Shown here: positions 7,554 through 17,810 of the stretch, piece after piece
Position numbering within the stretch: position 1 is the first letter of the stretch
Layout of the letters: every line of letters starts with the position of its first letter
Assembly: GCF_005280255.1 (NCBI RefSeq)
Contig: NZ_CP040018.1
Coordinates: 124,001-188,000, forward strand
Length of the DNA: 64,000 nt
From: Arthrobacter sp. 24S4-2
Lineage (GTDB): Bacteria > Actinomycetota > Actinomycetes > Actinomycetales > Micrococcaceae
Direction: 5' to 3'
Made by a program: the position numbers and the translations under genes
The notes under the pieces: generated by a model
Seen by the model: the letters and a program-made list of their open reading frames with translations, nothing else
Database searches by the model: none
Told to the model about the DNA's origin: nothing

Positions 7554-8909
7554 TTACGGCCGCCTTTTGGGTGTCCGTTTGGCTGCCGCGTTGATCGCCG
7601 CCTTGACGGCCGGCGGGAGGCCGGCCTGCTCGGTCTCAGGCTCCGCAACGCTGCCGCGGGCCTTCGCGATCGCCTTCATGCCGTGGTAGATCACCAGTGC
7701 GGCGGCTGACCCCAGGGCGATGCCCGTGAACTTCAGTTCGCCGATGGTCCAGGTGTAGTCGGCGATGCCGATGATCAGGGCCACCGCGGCGGTGGTCAGG
7801 TTGACCGGGTTGGAGAAGTTGACCTTGTTCTGGACCCAGATTTTCACGCCCAGGATGCCGATCATGCCGTAGAGCATGGTGGCGGCGCCGCCCAGCACTC
7901 CCGGCGGAACTGTGGCGATCAATTCGCCGAACTTGGGGGAGAAGCTCAGCACTATGGCGAACATGCCCGCTACCCAGTAGGCCGCTGTCGAGTACACCTT
8001 GGTTGCGGCCATGACGCCGATGTTTTCGGCATAGGTAGTGGTTCCGGAACCGCCGCCGAAGCCGGCCAGCACGGTGGCGGCACCATCGGCCAGAAGCGCC
8101 CGGCCGGAGACGCCGTCGAGATTCTGGCCCGTCATGGCGGACACGGATTTCACGTGGCCGATGTTCTCGGCGACCAGCACCAGCACTACGGGGACGAACA
8201 GGCCCACAACGCCCAGGTGGAACTCGGGCGTCTGGAAGTGCGGGAAGCCAAGCCAGGCGGCTGCGTCCATCTTGGCGTAGTCCACTTCGCCGCGGATCAT
8301 GGCCACCAGATAGCCCACCACAACCCCCACCAGGATGCTCAGGCGGCCCAGGATGCCTTTGAACAGCACACTGACAAGGATGATGGTGGCCAGGGTGACC
8401 ACCGCCGTGACAGGGGCGGCGTCGAAGTTGTTTTTCGCAGCCGGGGCGAGGTTCAGCCCGATCAACGCCACGATGGCGCCGGTGACGATGGGAGGCATCA
8501 GCCGGTTAATCCAGCCGGCCCCGAACTTCTGCACCACGGCGCCGATGACGGCCAAACCGGCCCCGGCAAGAACCACCCCACCGAGGGCTCCGGGAATCCC
8601 GAACTGCTGCTGGGACGCCATGATCGGAGCAATGAACGCAAAGCTCGAGCCGAGATAGCTGGGTACTTTGCCCCGGGTGATCACCAGGAACAGCAGCGTG
8701 CCGATTCCTGAGAAGAACAGCGTAGTGGCCGGCGGCATGCCCGTGATGATGGGCACCAGGAATGTGGCGCCGAACATGGCCACCACGTGCTGCATTCCCA
8801 CCCCGATGGTCAGCGGCCAGGTGAGCCGCTCACCCGGGGCCACCACCTCGCCGGGCCGGACCGACTTGCCGTTGCCGTGAAGCTTCCATTTGGTACCGAG
8901 CATGCTCAT
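7554..8909 (-). CDS. uraA: uracil/xanthine permease (NCS2 family)
   Basis: This is a 451-aa nucleobase:proton symporter of the NCS2 family with about 14 membrane segments. Family marks include GVGMQHVVAMFGATFLVP near the N-terminus, LGSSFAFIAP, NIGHVKSVSAMTG and the signature GFGGGSGTTTYAENIGVMA, where the conserved Glu and the half-helices bind the base. The closest characterised relatives are uracil permeases (UraA/PyrP), though xanthine cannot be excluded. The gene is divergent from a RutE-like reductase, which fits pyrimidine uptake and catabolism. The symbol is by family likeness. Confidence 0.8.
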   Translation of the reverse strand: MSMLGTKWKLHGNGKSVRPGEVVAPGERLTWPLTIGVGMQHVVAMFGATFLVPIITGMPPATTLFFSGIGTLLFLVITRGKVPSYLGSSFAFIAPIMASQQQFGIPGALGGVVLAGAGLAVIGAVVQKFGAGWINRLMPPIVTGAIVALIGLNLAPAAKNNFDAAPVTAVVTLATIILVSVLFKGILGRLSILVGVVVGYLVAMIRGEVDYAKMDAAAWLGFPHFQTPEFHLGVVGLFVPVVLVLVAENIGHVKSVSAMTGQNLDGVSGRALLADGAATVLAGFGGGSGTTTYAENIGVMAATKVYSTAAYWVAGMFAIVLSFSPKFGELIATVPPGVLGGAATMLYGMIGILGVKIWVQNKVNFSNPVNLTTAAVALIIGIADYTWTIGELKFTGIALGSAAALVIYHGMKAIAKARGSVAEPETEQAGLPPAVKAAINAAAKRTPKRRP

Positions 8910-9067
8910 TGCCGGGAGCCTTTCAAAGAAATGTGTGGCGGGACGGGGAAGGAATCTTCCGGGTGCAACATTACCGCGCAGGACGCCGCGGCTGGAGGCC
9001 GCCTCAACCCTTCAGGAACTGTGCCCAAGGTCACGCGCCGTCACGGGAAGAGGAAAGATTCGGTTGA

Positions 9068-9077
9068 AGTTGCAACT
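9068..9077. promoter_or_regulatory. AGTTGCAACT palindrome in the permease/reductase intergenic region
   Basis: This perfect 10-bp palindrome (AGTTGCAACT) lies 60 bp upstream of the RutE-like gene and in the 228-bp divergent region. It resembles half-site arrangements bound by MarR/HxlR-type regulators. No regulator gene is adjacent. Confidence 0.35.
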
Positions 9078-9137
9078 ATGGAAAGCAGAACCGCCGGCCA
9101 CCCTTCCCGGTGCGCGGGCCCAGCGAAAGGTATGCAG

Positions 9138-9743
9138 ATGACAATCGCCCATGAAGAAGCAGTGATCGACGCAGCCGCAGTGGATGCGATTTTCGCTGAA
9201 GCCCGGACTGCCAACGCCTTTACCGGCGAAGTGACGGACGAGCAGGCCCGCGCCATCTACGAACTGACCAAGTTCGGCCCCACGGCCTTCAACTCCCAGC
9301 CGCTCCGCGTGACGTATGTGCGCTCCGACGAGGCCCGCGCGACGCTCGTTGAGACCCTGTCGGCCGGCAACCGGGCCAAGACGGCGTCGGCGCCCCTCGT
9401 TGCCGTGCTTAGTTACGACACCGCGTGGCAGGAACAGTGGGACAACTTCCTGCCCGGCTACAACGCGCCGAAGGCCATGTACGACTCCGCCCCGGAGCTC
9501 GCCGCCGCAACGGGCAACAACAACGCCCACCTGCAGGCCGGCTACTTCATCCTTGCAGTCCGCTCGCTCGGCTTTGCGGCCGGGCCCATGACCGGCGCGG
9601 ACTTCGCTGCCATCGACGCAGAGTTCTTCCCGGCCGGAGACCAGAAGAGCTTCCTGGTGGTCAACATCGGCCAGCCCGGTCCCGATGCCTGGGGCGCGGC
9701 CAAGCCCAAGTTCGCTTACGACGACGTGGTCCGCACCGTCTGA
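9138..9743 (+). CDS. nitroreductase-fold reductase, RutE/malonic semialdehyde reductase type
   Basis: This is a 201-aa FMN-dependent nitroreductase-superfamily protein most like RutE, which reduces malonic semialdehyde to 3-hydroxypropionate in uracil catabolism. Shared elements are FGPTAFNSQPLRVTYVRSDEA, SAGNRAKTASAPLVAVL, NNNAHLQAGYFILAVRSLG, GPMTGAD and FLVVNIGQPG. ATG 9138 is preferred over ATG 9132 because GAAAGG (9125-9130) gives a 7-nt spacing. No other rut gene is present, so it may equally detoxify aldehydes, quinones or nitro compounds. Its divergent pairing with an NCS2 uracil permease supports the pyrimidine link. Confidence 0.75.
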   Translation: MTIAHEEAVIDAAAVDAIFAEARTANAFTGEVTDEQARAIYELTKFGPTAFNSQPLRVTYVRSDEARATLVETLSAGNRAKTASAPLVAVLSYDTAWQEQWDNFLPGYNAPKAMYDSAPELAAATGNNNAHLQAGYFILAVRSLGFAAGPMTGADFAAIDAEFFPAGDQKSFLVVNIGQPGPDAWGAAKPKFAYDDVVRTV

Positions 9744-9953
9744 AATCGGCACCAAAGGGCGCCCTCTCCCACAGAGAAGCCCCCGGCACGATGGGGGACA
9801 CGCCGGAGGCACTCTGGGCAACATTTCTGCAGTTAAGTGCAAGGCATGTATCCGGGGCCACTTCCCATTTTAGTCGAATTCGGCACTCTGGCTACTGTGC
9901 CGGGCTGTCCGCCGCCGTTCCCGTGCGGGCGGGCACGGTGGCACACTGGCCCT

Positions 9954-10452
9954 ATGCGGAACCTGATCCTGGTGGCCTTCATCGAGCCCGTCGCGGACGG
10001 CCTGGTCTTTCCCCGCGACGACTGGCCCCTGCACATCACCCTTGTGAAGTTCGATGTTGACGTGACATCCGATGCCGGGGGTGGCCCGGGCGCCGGGCTC
10101 GCCGATCGCATTGCAGAACTCATCGACCAGCCGGTCCGCGCGGCTCTGGGCACCGCCCTCACCATCGGGGCGGACGCCTGCTTCGGCCGGCTGGAGTCCA
10201 TCCCCGTCAGCCTCGTTGAGCCCAGCGGCCCCCTGCAGGAACTGCACGAGGCACTGATGGGCTCCGTTGTGGAACTGCAGGGCCGGGTGCCCACGCCGCT
10301 CTACACAATGGAGAACTACCGTCCCCATGTGTCGCACCACGGTGACAAGCGCGCACAGCCGGGGGACGCCGTCGTGCTGGACCGCGTCGCCCTGGTGGAC
10401 ATGGCGCCGGACGGCAACCATGCCGTCCGGCGCGTCCTCCAGTTGTGGGAAC

Positions 10453-10463
<11 letters not shown>
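9954..10463 (+). CDS. 2H phosphoesterase (2'-5' RNA ligase-like, LigT family)
   Basis: This is a 169-aa protein with the two catalytic motifs of the 2H superfamily: H27-I-T29 in PLHITLVKF and H125-V-S127 in YRPHVSHHG. Relatives hydrolyse or join 2',3'-cyclic phosphates and 2'-5' linkages. The bacterial physiological substrate is usually unknown. The ATG at 9954 lacks a Shine-Dalgarno sequence and may be leaderless. The last 11 bp overlap the 3' end of the convergent pgm gene, so the two transcripts must be antisense at their ends. Confidence 0.75.
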
Positions 10464-12102
<1,639 letters not shown>

Positions 12103-12361
12103 GGCTCCAGCATGCCAGACGCTGGCGGCACCGCAAGACGGTTTGCCCGGAATCCGGCCCCTATGACGCCGAATTTCATCCGGCATTTACCAATTCATTC
12201 CCATTCGCATTTATCCGGGTCAGTATTTGGCCGTGGAAAAGCGAGTAGCCGGGCGAAAACTACCTATATACCGCACATCCCGCCGGCTGCTAATTTCTAA
12301 ACAATTACGACGGCGGCTCTCCGCCGGCAGCAGGTTTGCGCTTAGTCAAAGGGGACGTTCA

Positions 12362-13225
12362 ATGGCGGCAGGGGACGGTGCGTCCGAACAGTCGCGGCTG
12401 GCTGCGGAGCGCATCGCCCGCCTCAAGCGCCAGCTGGACCATGCCGAGCGCGCAGCCGAAACGTGGGGCGCGGGCGCCGAAGGTGAGCGGCGTACCGCCC
12501 GGCGGCTCAGCGAGCTGACCCCGCGCGGCTGGTTCCTCCTGCATGATGTCCACTGGCCTGGCCGCCCGCTGGCCAACCTGGACCACGTCCTGGTGGGTCC
12601 GGGCGGCGTGGTGGTGGTGGATGCCAAGAACTGGACCGGCAATGTGGAGATCAGGGCCGGTGTCCTGAGGCAAAACGGCTACAGCAGGAGCCCCGCCGTG
12701 GAAGGTGCCTTGGGCCAGGCAGCGGCCGTGGCTGCGCTGCTGGAGGCCCCGCACCGGCACCTGGTCCGGTCCATCATCTGCATGGCCGGGCAGCCGGACT
12801 TTGCCGGGACGACCGGTTCCGGAGTCGAGGTCCTGGGCATCAACAAGGTTGTTGCCCGGGTGGCGGCGCTGCCTGCGGTGCTGGAACAGCAGACAGTCGT
12901 GGGCCTCTACTCGCACCTGGGCCGGCAGCTGACCCAGCCCCAGGCAGCCTCAGCGCCGCACTATCGCGCCAACACGGCCCGATATCCGGCGCCACGACCC
13001 CACCACGGATCCGTGTACCCGTCCCCTGTTTCCGCACGCAGCACCGGCTGGCCGGCCGCCGCATCCCCGTCCGCAGCTTCCCCCAGGTCCGCCGGTTCCA
13101 GGTCCGCTGGTTCCAAATCCCGGGCCAGGCCCATCAGCAGCCGCCAGGTGACAGGCGGCCTGTGGAGCCTGTTGCTCCTCGGGATCGTGGTGTTTGCAGT
13201 GACGGCCCCGCTCTGGATCCGGTAG
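12362..13225 (+). CDS. NERD-domain protein with C-terminal membrane anchor
   Basis: This is a 287-aa protein with a helical, charged N-terminus (RIARLKRQLDHAERAAETW). A NERD (nuclease-related) domain follows: the Glu of GAEGERRTARRL, then LDHVLVGPGGVVVVDAKNW, in which the Asp and D-x-K residues match the PD-(D/E)XK-like core. A Pro/Ser/Ala-rich linker leads to one C-terminal transmembrane helix (LWSLLLLGIVVFAVTAPLW), so the nuclease-like domain is probably tethered to the inner face of the membrane. The start is set by AAGGGGA 8-14 nt upstream. NERD proteins are poorly characterised. DNA processing is a family-level inference. Confidence 0.75.
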   Translation: MAAGDGASEQSRLAAERIARLKRQLDHAERAAETWGAGAEGERRTARRLSELTPRGWFLLHDVHWPGRPLANLDHVLVGPGGVVVVDAKNWTGNVEIRAGVLRQNGYSRSPAVEGALGQAAAVAALLEAPHRHLVRSIICMAGQPDFAGTTGSGVEVLGINKVVARVAALPAVLEQQTVVGLYSHLGRQLTQPQAASAPHYRANTARYPAPRPHHGSVYPSPVSARSTGWPAAASPSAASPRSAGSRSAGSKSRARPISSRQVTGGLWSLLLLGIVVFAVTAPLWIR

Positions 13226-13313
13226 TTATTTTCACAGCCGGCAGCATTCCCTGGACGGCGTCGTCATGGCGCGTTGATAGGCTTGGATAAAGCCGCTCAA
13301 AAGGGGAATTCCC

Positions 13314-13739
13314 ATGACTAACCAGCCTGCTCCCGGCGACGAAGGGACGCCAAATGGCTACCAGCCGCCGTCGAATATTCCGCCGCAGGGATCCTGGATC
13401 CCGCCGCAGTCCAACGGGTACGGCCAGCCGTCCGCGGGGGCGTACGGCACAGCCTACGGGCAGCCTTCCTACTACGGTTTTCCGCCTGAACCCAAAGGCC
13501 TGAGCATTGCCAGCCTGTGTTGCGGCATAGCTGTATTCCTGGGCCTGGGGATTTTCATCCTTCCCCAGATTGCTGCCGTGGTCCTGGGCCACTTGGCCTT
13601 GTTCCGGGAACCTGCGGGCCGGGGACTGGCCATCGCCGGCCTGGTCCTGGGCTATCTGGGCCTTGCATTGACGGCCATCGTGCTGACGTTTATCGTTGTG
13701 GCGATTTTCGCGGCAGCCAACTCCGGCTACAGCTACTAG
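13314..13739 (+). CDS. DUF4190 membrane protein with Pro/Tyr/Gly-rich N-terminus
   Basis: This is a 141-aa protein. Residues 1-60 are a low-complexity Pro/Gln/Gly/Tyr-rich cytoplasmic segment. Residues 62-140 contain two transmembrane helices in the DUF4190 arrangement, SIASLCCGIAVFLGLGIF and GLAIAGLVLGYLGLALTAIV, linked by the typical GHLALFREPAGRG. Such proteins are abundant in actinobacteria and of unknown role. An AAAGGGGAATT site precedes the ATG. No partner gene is coupled to it. Confidence 0.75.
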   Translation: MTNQPAPGDEGTPNGYQPPSNIPPQGSWIPPQSNGYGQPSAGAYGTAYGQPSYYGFPPEPKGLSIASLCCGIAVFLGLGIFILPQIAAVVLGHLALFREPAGRGLAIAGLVLGYLGLALTAIVLTFIVVAIFAAANSGYSY

Positions 13740-13781
13740 CCGGCCCGTCGGGCCCGGCCAGCAAGCCGGTCAGTCCGCGAG

Positions 13782-13814
13782 GTCAGTCGGCAAAGTCAGT
13801 CGGCAAAGTCAGTC
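13782..13814. repeat. 13-bp tandem repeat spanning a stop codon
   Basis: The unit GTCAGTCGGCAAA occurs twice in tandem (13782-13794, 13795-13807), followed by a partial third copy (GTCAGTC). It covers the stop codon of the phosphotransferase-like gene on the minus strand. Because 13 is not a multiple of three, loss or gain of a unit would change the C-terminus of that protein. Confidence 0.8.
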
Positions 13815-14698
13815 GTCAGTGCCCGCACCAGGCGGGCGGCGTTCGCCTCCAGCCATGCGGCCCTGCGCTCAATGAGTCCGCCCACGCCTTCGTCCCACAT
13901 CCGCGCCCAGCCGCCGCCGAGGGTCCGGGCATTGTATTCCATGCGGTCGTAGGACAGGCGGACGGCGTCCGCGCCGAAGTGCGGAAGCCGCCGTCGTTCG
14001 TGGTCTGTCCAGCCATACGCATCGGCGAAGATTCGGAGCCGCCGGAGCGGATCCAGTTCCTCCCAGCCGGGCCACGCGTCGGCCGGGTCCCGGAGGGCCA
14101 CCCAGTGCATCGCGGTGTTAAAGGAGTCCTTGAGGGCAGTACTCGGCCCCGCGAGGTCGAAATCCACCAACCCGGCTGCCCGCCCGTCCCGGACCACCAC
14201 GTTCTGCGGGGTCACATCGAGGTGGCAGACCAGCCGGGCAGGGTCGCCCGTGAGGGTGTCCTGCCGGACCGGCCGCGGCGGGAAGGGGTGGTCCTTGGGC
14301 ACGAATCCGGCGGAGGCCAAGTGCAGCCGGCGGAGCAGGCGTCCCACGGACGCCAGGAGCTCCTCCGACTGCGCCCAGCGCTCAGGCAGCGCGCCCGCAC
14401 AGTCCCCGGGCACGAACGTCAGGACATCGCGGCCTTCGGCGTCGCGGCCCAGGAACCGGGGGGAGCCTTCGAAGCCGGCGTCTTCCAGCCAGTCAAGGTA
14501 GTCAGCCACGGCGTAACTCTGAGACTGGTGCGGGCGGCGGATCGTTCCGCCCACCCGCACCACACCTTCGGTGACGTCGCCCGCCGGCATGAGTTCGACG
14601 TCGGGCGCCTCACCCGGAGCGGCGCGGTAGAGGCGCCGGCTAACCGGTGACCGCTCGGCCGGTGCCCGGTCAAGTGGAACGCGGCGGTTGGTGCTCAT
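13796..14698 (-). CDS. aminoglycoside-phosphotransferase-like kinase (APH family)
   Basis: This is a 300-aa member of the APH/choline-kinase-like superfamily. It shows the catalytic loop CHLDVTPQNVVV (H-x-D-x-x-x-x-N) and the metal-binding GLVDFDLAGPS. N-terminal features are a glycine/valine strand (EGVVRVGGTIRRP) and the hinge segment DVLTFVPGD. The natural substrate is unknown and resistance should not be assumed. The gene starts 4 bp after the peptide symporter on the same strand, so the two are probably one operon. ATG 14698 is used because the longer frame intrudes into that gene. The C-terminal codons lie in a 13-bp tandem repeat. Confidence 0.75.
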   Translation of the reverse strand: MSTNRRVPLDRAPAERSPVSRRLYRAAPGEAPDVELMPAGDVTEGVVRVGGTIRRPHQSQSYAVADYLDWLEDAGFEGSPRFLGRDAEGRDVLTFVPGDCAGALPERWAQSEELLASVGRLLRRLHLASAGFVPKDHPFPPRPVRQDTLTGDPARLVCHLDVTPQNVVVRDGRAAGLVDFDLAGPSTALKDSFNTAMHWVALRDPADAWPGWEELDPLRRLRIFADAYGWTDHERRRLPHFGADAVRLSYDRMEYNARTLGGGWARMWDEGVGGLIERRAAWLEANAARLVRALTTDFAD

Positions 14699-14702
14699 CC
14701 GG

Positions 14703-16172
14703 CTAGCGTACGCCGCCCATGAGTTTCCTGATCGCGGGCGAGGCAGCCGCCAGGCCAACGGCCAGCACCATGGCCGTACCGCCGATGCCGATGAAGTAGG
14801 GCAGTTCGTCCTTCGGGTTGTACAGGCCGGACAGGATGCCGGCCAGCGTCGTGCCCAGGGACACGGACAGGAAGAACAGCGCCACCATCTGGGTGTGGAA
14901 GGCCTGCGGCGCGAGCTTGGTGGTCACGGACAGGCCGATGGGGGACAGGAACAGTTCCGCCAGGGTGAAGAGGAACAGGATGCCCACGAGTGCCAGGAGC
15001 GGCGTCTTGTCGCCGCCGGCCAGCGGAATGAAGGCCAGGAAAGCCAGGCCCATCACGAACAGGCCGATGGAGAATTTCACTGCCGAGCCGGGCTGCTTCT
15101 GGCCAAGCCTGGTCCACAGCGCCGCCATGACACCGGCGAAGATGATGATGAACACCGGGTTGATGGACTGCACCCACGCGGCAGGCATTTCCCAGCCGAA
15201 CAGGTTGCGGTCCAGCTTCTCTTCCGAGTAAACGGCGATAAACGTGAACTGCTGCTGGAACAATGCCCAGAACGCCGCGGACGCGACGTACAGCGGGATA
15301 AAGGCCACAACGCGCTTGCGCTCCGTGCCGGTCACCTTCTTGCTGGAGAAGATCAGGCCGAAGTACAGCACGGAGGCTCCAATAGCTGCGTAGGCCATGG
15401 ACATGGCCAGGTTTTCGGCGTTCACGGCACCGGTGGCCAGGAGGACGGCCACCACGGCGGCGATACCCAGGAAGATCAGGCCGTACCTGGTGCGTTGGGC
15501 CGCCGGGAGCGGGTTGGGCACATGGTGTGCCCCTTCAGGGAGCTTCTTGCGCCCCAGTGCGTAGATGGCCAGGCCCAGTGCCATGCCGACGGCGGCGGCG
15601 CCGAAGCCCCAGTGGAACCCCTGGCTTTCCTGCAGCCAGCCGGTGACCAGCGGGCCGATCAGGGCGCCGGCGTTGATGCCCATGTAGAAGATGGAAAAGC
15701 CTGCGTCGCGGCGTTCGTCCTTCTCGCCGTACAGGGTGCCTACGAGTGCGGTGGCGTTGGCCTTCAGGCCGCCCGAGCCGACGCCCACGAGTACCAGACC
15801 AGCGATGAGGCCGGGAATGCCGGGCACCAGAGCCAAGGCGATATGGCCGGCCATGATCAGGACGGCCGAGCCGAACAGGACCCGCTCGGAGCCGAAGAGC
15901 CGGTCAGCCAGCCAGGCGCCCAGAATGGTGGAGAGATACACTCCGCCGCCGTAGGCGCCCACCAGGCCGGCGGCGAGGCCCTGGTCGATTTCCAGGCCGC
16001 CCTGCGCAGCAGTGAAGTACATGTAGTAGAGGAGGATGCCCTGCATGCCGTAGAAGGAGAATCGCTCCCACATTTCTACGGAGAAGAGGCTGGCCAGCAT
16101 CTTTGGGTGGCCAAAAAATGACGTATCGCCCGGCGTTGTAGCGGGGCGATCGGATAAATGAGTTGTGCTCAT
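14703..16172 (-). CDS. dtpT: proton-dependent oligopeptide symporter (POT/PTR2 family)
   Basis: This is a 489-aa transporter that imports di- and tripeptides with protons. The E-x-x-E-R-F signature is seen in EMWERFSFYG near residue 35. GAWLADRLFGSERVLFGSA and the GFSIFYMGINAGALIGPL block follow, with about 14 hydrophobic helices. The length fits bacterial POT proteins. The N-terminal STTHLSDRPATTPGDTSFFG is a usual cytoplasmic tail. It is the first gene of a two-gene unit with the APH-like kinase. The symbol is by similarity. Confidence 0.9.
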   Translation of the reverse strand: MSTTHLSDRPATTPGDTSFFGHPKMLASLFSVEMWERFSFYGMQGILLYYMYFTAAQGGLEIDQGLAAGLVGAYGGGVYLSTILGAWLADRLFGSERVLFGSAVLIMAGHIALALVPGIPGLIAGLVLVGVGSGGLKANATALVGTLYGEKDERRDAGFSIFYMGINAGALIGPLVTGWLQESQGFHWGFGAAAVGMALGLAIYALGRKKLPEGAHHVPNPLPAAQRTRYGLIFLGIAAVVAVLLATGAVNAENLAMSMAYAAIGASVLYFGLIFSSKKVTGTERKRVVAFIPLYVASAAFWALFQQQFTFIAVYSEEKLDRNLFGWEMPAAWVQSINPVFIIIFAGVMAALWTRLGQKQPGSAVKFSIGLFVMGLAFLAFIPLAGGDKTPLLALVGILFLFTLAELFLSPIGLSVTTKLAPQAFHTQMVALFFLSVSLGTTLAGILSGLYNPKDELPYFIGIGGTAMVLAVGLAAASPAIRKLMGGVR

Positions 16173-16293
16173 TTACTTAAGGGTGACACCGGATCGCGCG
16201 ATTGTCACATTCCCGCGGGCCGGACGCAAGGCCGACACGCGGCACCCGGTCTCCCCCGAGCCCGTGATCGGACCCGGAAGCTGTGACCCGGTT

Positions 16294-16336
16294 GGTTCTA
16301 GCTGCCCAGGCGGCTGGAACCCGGGCAGCTAGAACC
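16294..16336 (-). terminator. stem-loop overlapping the amidase stop codon
   Basis: GGTTCTAGCTGCCC (16294-16307) and GGGCAGCTAGAACC (16323-16336) form a perfect 14-bp inverted repeat with a 15-nt loop. The amidase stop codon lies inside the right arm. No T-run follows, so it may be a terminator or an mRNA-stabilising hairpin. Confidence 0.55.
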
Positions 16337-17810
16337 CGATCTGTGCTGCGAGCTGCAACAGGAGGGCCTCGGATCCCATGGGCCCCACGAGCTGGATCCC
16401 CATCGGCAGGCCGGCGCCGCGCGCGCCTCCCGTCCAGTGCACGGGAATACTGATGGCGGGCAGGCCGCACACATTGACCATCGAGGACCAGGGCGCATAT
16501 TCGCACTGTTTCCGGTAGTCGCCGTCGGCGTCCCCGGCCCACTCGGAGGCGGGCCAGTATCCGCCCCCGTGCGAGGCCCCCGTAAACCAGCCCACGGGTC
16601 GCGGTGTCTGGGCCAGCGCCGGCATCAGGATGAGGTCCCAGCGGGCGTACTGCGCGATGGTGTCCCGCTCAAACTGCCGCAGGAAACCCAGCGCCTCGTT
16701 CAGTTTTGACGCGCTCCGTTGCTGTGCGCGCCGGCGGAACGTGCGCGTGAGCGGGGTCAGGAGTGCTTCCCGTTGCGGCGCAATCCGCGCGCTGCCCACC
16801 CCGGATGTCCACGCGGTGGTGAACGCATCGGGATACCGGTTGTCATATCTGACGGCGGCTTCCGCGGTGGCATGGCCGGCCGCCTCAAGCAGCCGGATTC
16901 CCTCGTTCAGGGCGTCCATTGCTTCCGGCTCCGGGGTAAAGGGGAAGATGCCCTGCCAGGGGCTGTCCAGGCTCACCCCGATCCGCAGTTTGCGCGGCTG
17001 TCCGGACAGGGACGCGAGGTAGGTGCCGGCGCGTCCTGAACTACCGTGGACCGCAGTCTCAGCTGGCGGCGCGCCCGTTCCCGCTTCCGGCGAGGCCACC
17101 AGGGCGTCCAACATCAGCGCGGCGTCCTCGGCGGAGCGGGCCAACGGGCCGGCCACCACCAGGCGGGCGGGATCGCCCGTGCTTTCGCCGGCGGGAACCA
17201 GCCCGCGCCCCGGCTTCAGCCCCACCAGACCGCAGGCGGCCGCGGGAATCCGCACCGAGCCGCCGCCGTCGGACCCCGGCGCAAACGGAACAAGGCCTGC
17301 GGCCACTGCGGCGGCGCTCCCGCCCGATGATCCCCCGGAACTCCGGCTCAGGGCATAGGGATTGCGCGACGGCGGGGCGATCAGGTTCTCGCTGTAGGCC
17401 GTCAGCCCGAACTCCGGAACCTGGGTTTTGCCCAGCGAGATAACTCCTGCACTCTTCAACGCAGCCGCGAGGGCGCCGTCCACGGGAGCAGGCTTATGTT
17501 CCAGAGCTGCGCTGCCATGCGTGGTCACCACGCCGGCAACGTCCGTTAGGTCCTTGAACGCCACCGGCATCCCATGCAGCAGCGGCAGCTCCCCCGGCGA
17601 ACGGGAGTGCGGAGAACGGGCGTACAGTGCATCGGCGCTCGCAGCTTCGGCCAGGGCCCGCTCCCCGGTCACCGTGATGAACGCGCCAAGGCCGGGATTC
17701 CGCGCCTCGATCCGGGACAGGAAATGCCCAGTCACTTCCCTGGCGGAGAGCTCGCCGGATCGCAGGGCATCACGGAGCCTGACGGCGGACAACTCGTGGA
17801 TGTCAGCCAA
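16329..17810 (-). CDS. amidase (amidase-signature family)
   Basis: This is a hydrolase of the amidase-signature family, about 493 aa. The Ser-cisSer-Lys triad is visible: Lys in PVAFKDLTDVAG, the cis-Ser in RSSGGSSGGSAAAVAAG, and the nucleophile region GSDGGGSVRIPAAACGLVGLKP. No GatB or GatC gene is nearby, so it is a stand-alone amidase rather than the tRNA amidotransferase subunit. The start is probably TTG at 17810 (LADIHELSA), overlapping the peptidase E stop by 8 bp. Homology fades upstream of it, and GGAG lies about 10 nt before. Translational coupling to peptidase E is likely. Confidence 0.85.
   Translation of the reverse strand: MADIHELSAVRLRDALRSGELSAREVTGHFLSRIEARNPGLGAFITVTGERALAEAASADALYARSPHSRSPGELPLLHGMPVAFKDLTDVAGVVTTHGSAALEHKPAPVDGALAAALKSAGVISLGKTQVPEFGLTAYSENLIAPPSRNPYALSRSSGGSSGGSAAAVAAGLVPFAPGSDGGGSVRIPAAACGLVGLKPGRGLVPAGESTGDPARLVVAGPLARSAEDAALMLDALVASPEAGTGAPPAETAVHGSSGRAGTYLASLSGQPRKLRIGVSLDSPWQGIFPFTPEPEAMDALNEGIRLLEAAGHATAEAAVRYDNRYPDAFTTAWTSGVGSARIAPQREALLTPLTRTFRRRAQQRSASKLNEALGFLRQFERDTIAQYARWDLILMPALAQTPRPVGWFTGASHGGGYWPASEWAGDADGDYRKQCEYAPWSSMVNVCGLPAISIPVHWTGGARGAGLPMGIQLVGPMGSEALLLQLAAQIGF

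Noticed and set aside
13796..14698. Antibiotic resistance by the APH-like gene
   Set aside because: Only the generic kinase motifs are visible; most chromosomal APH-fold proteins of soil bacteria have other substrates.
14688..16121. 477-aa plus-strand open frame over the peptide symporter
   Set aside because: It is antisense to the symporter and consists mainly of Gly/His/Gln-rich low-complexity sequence.
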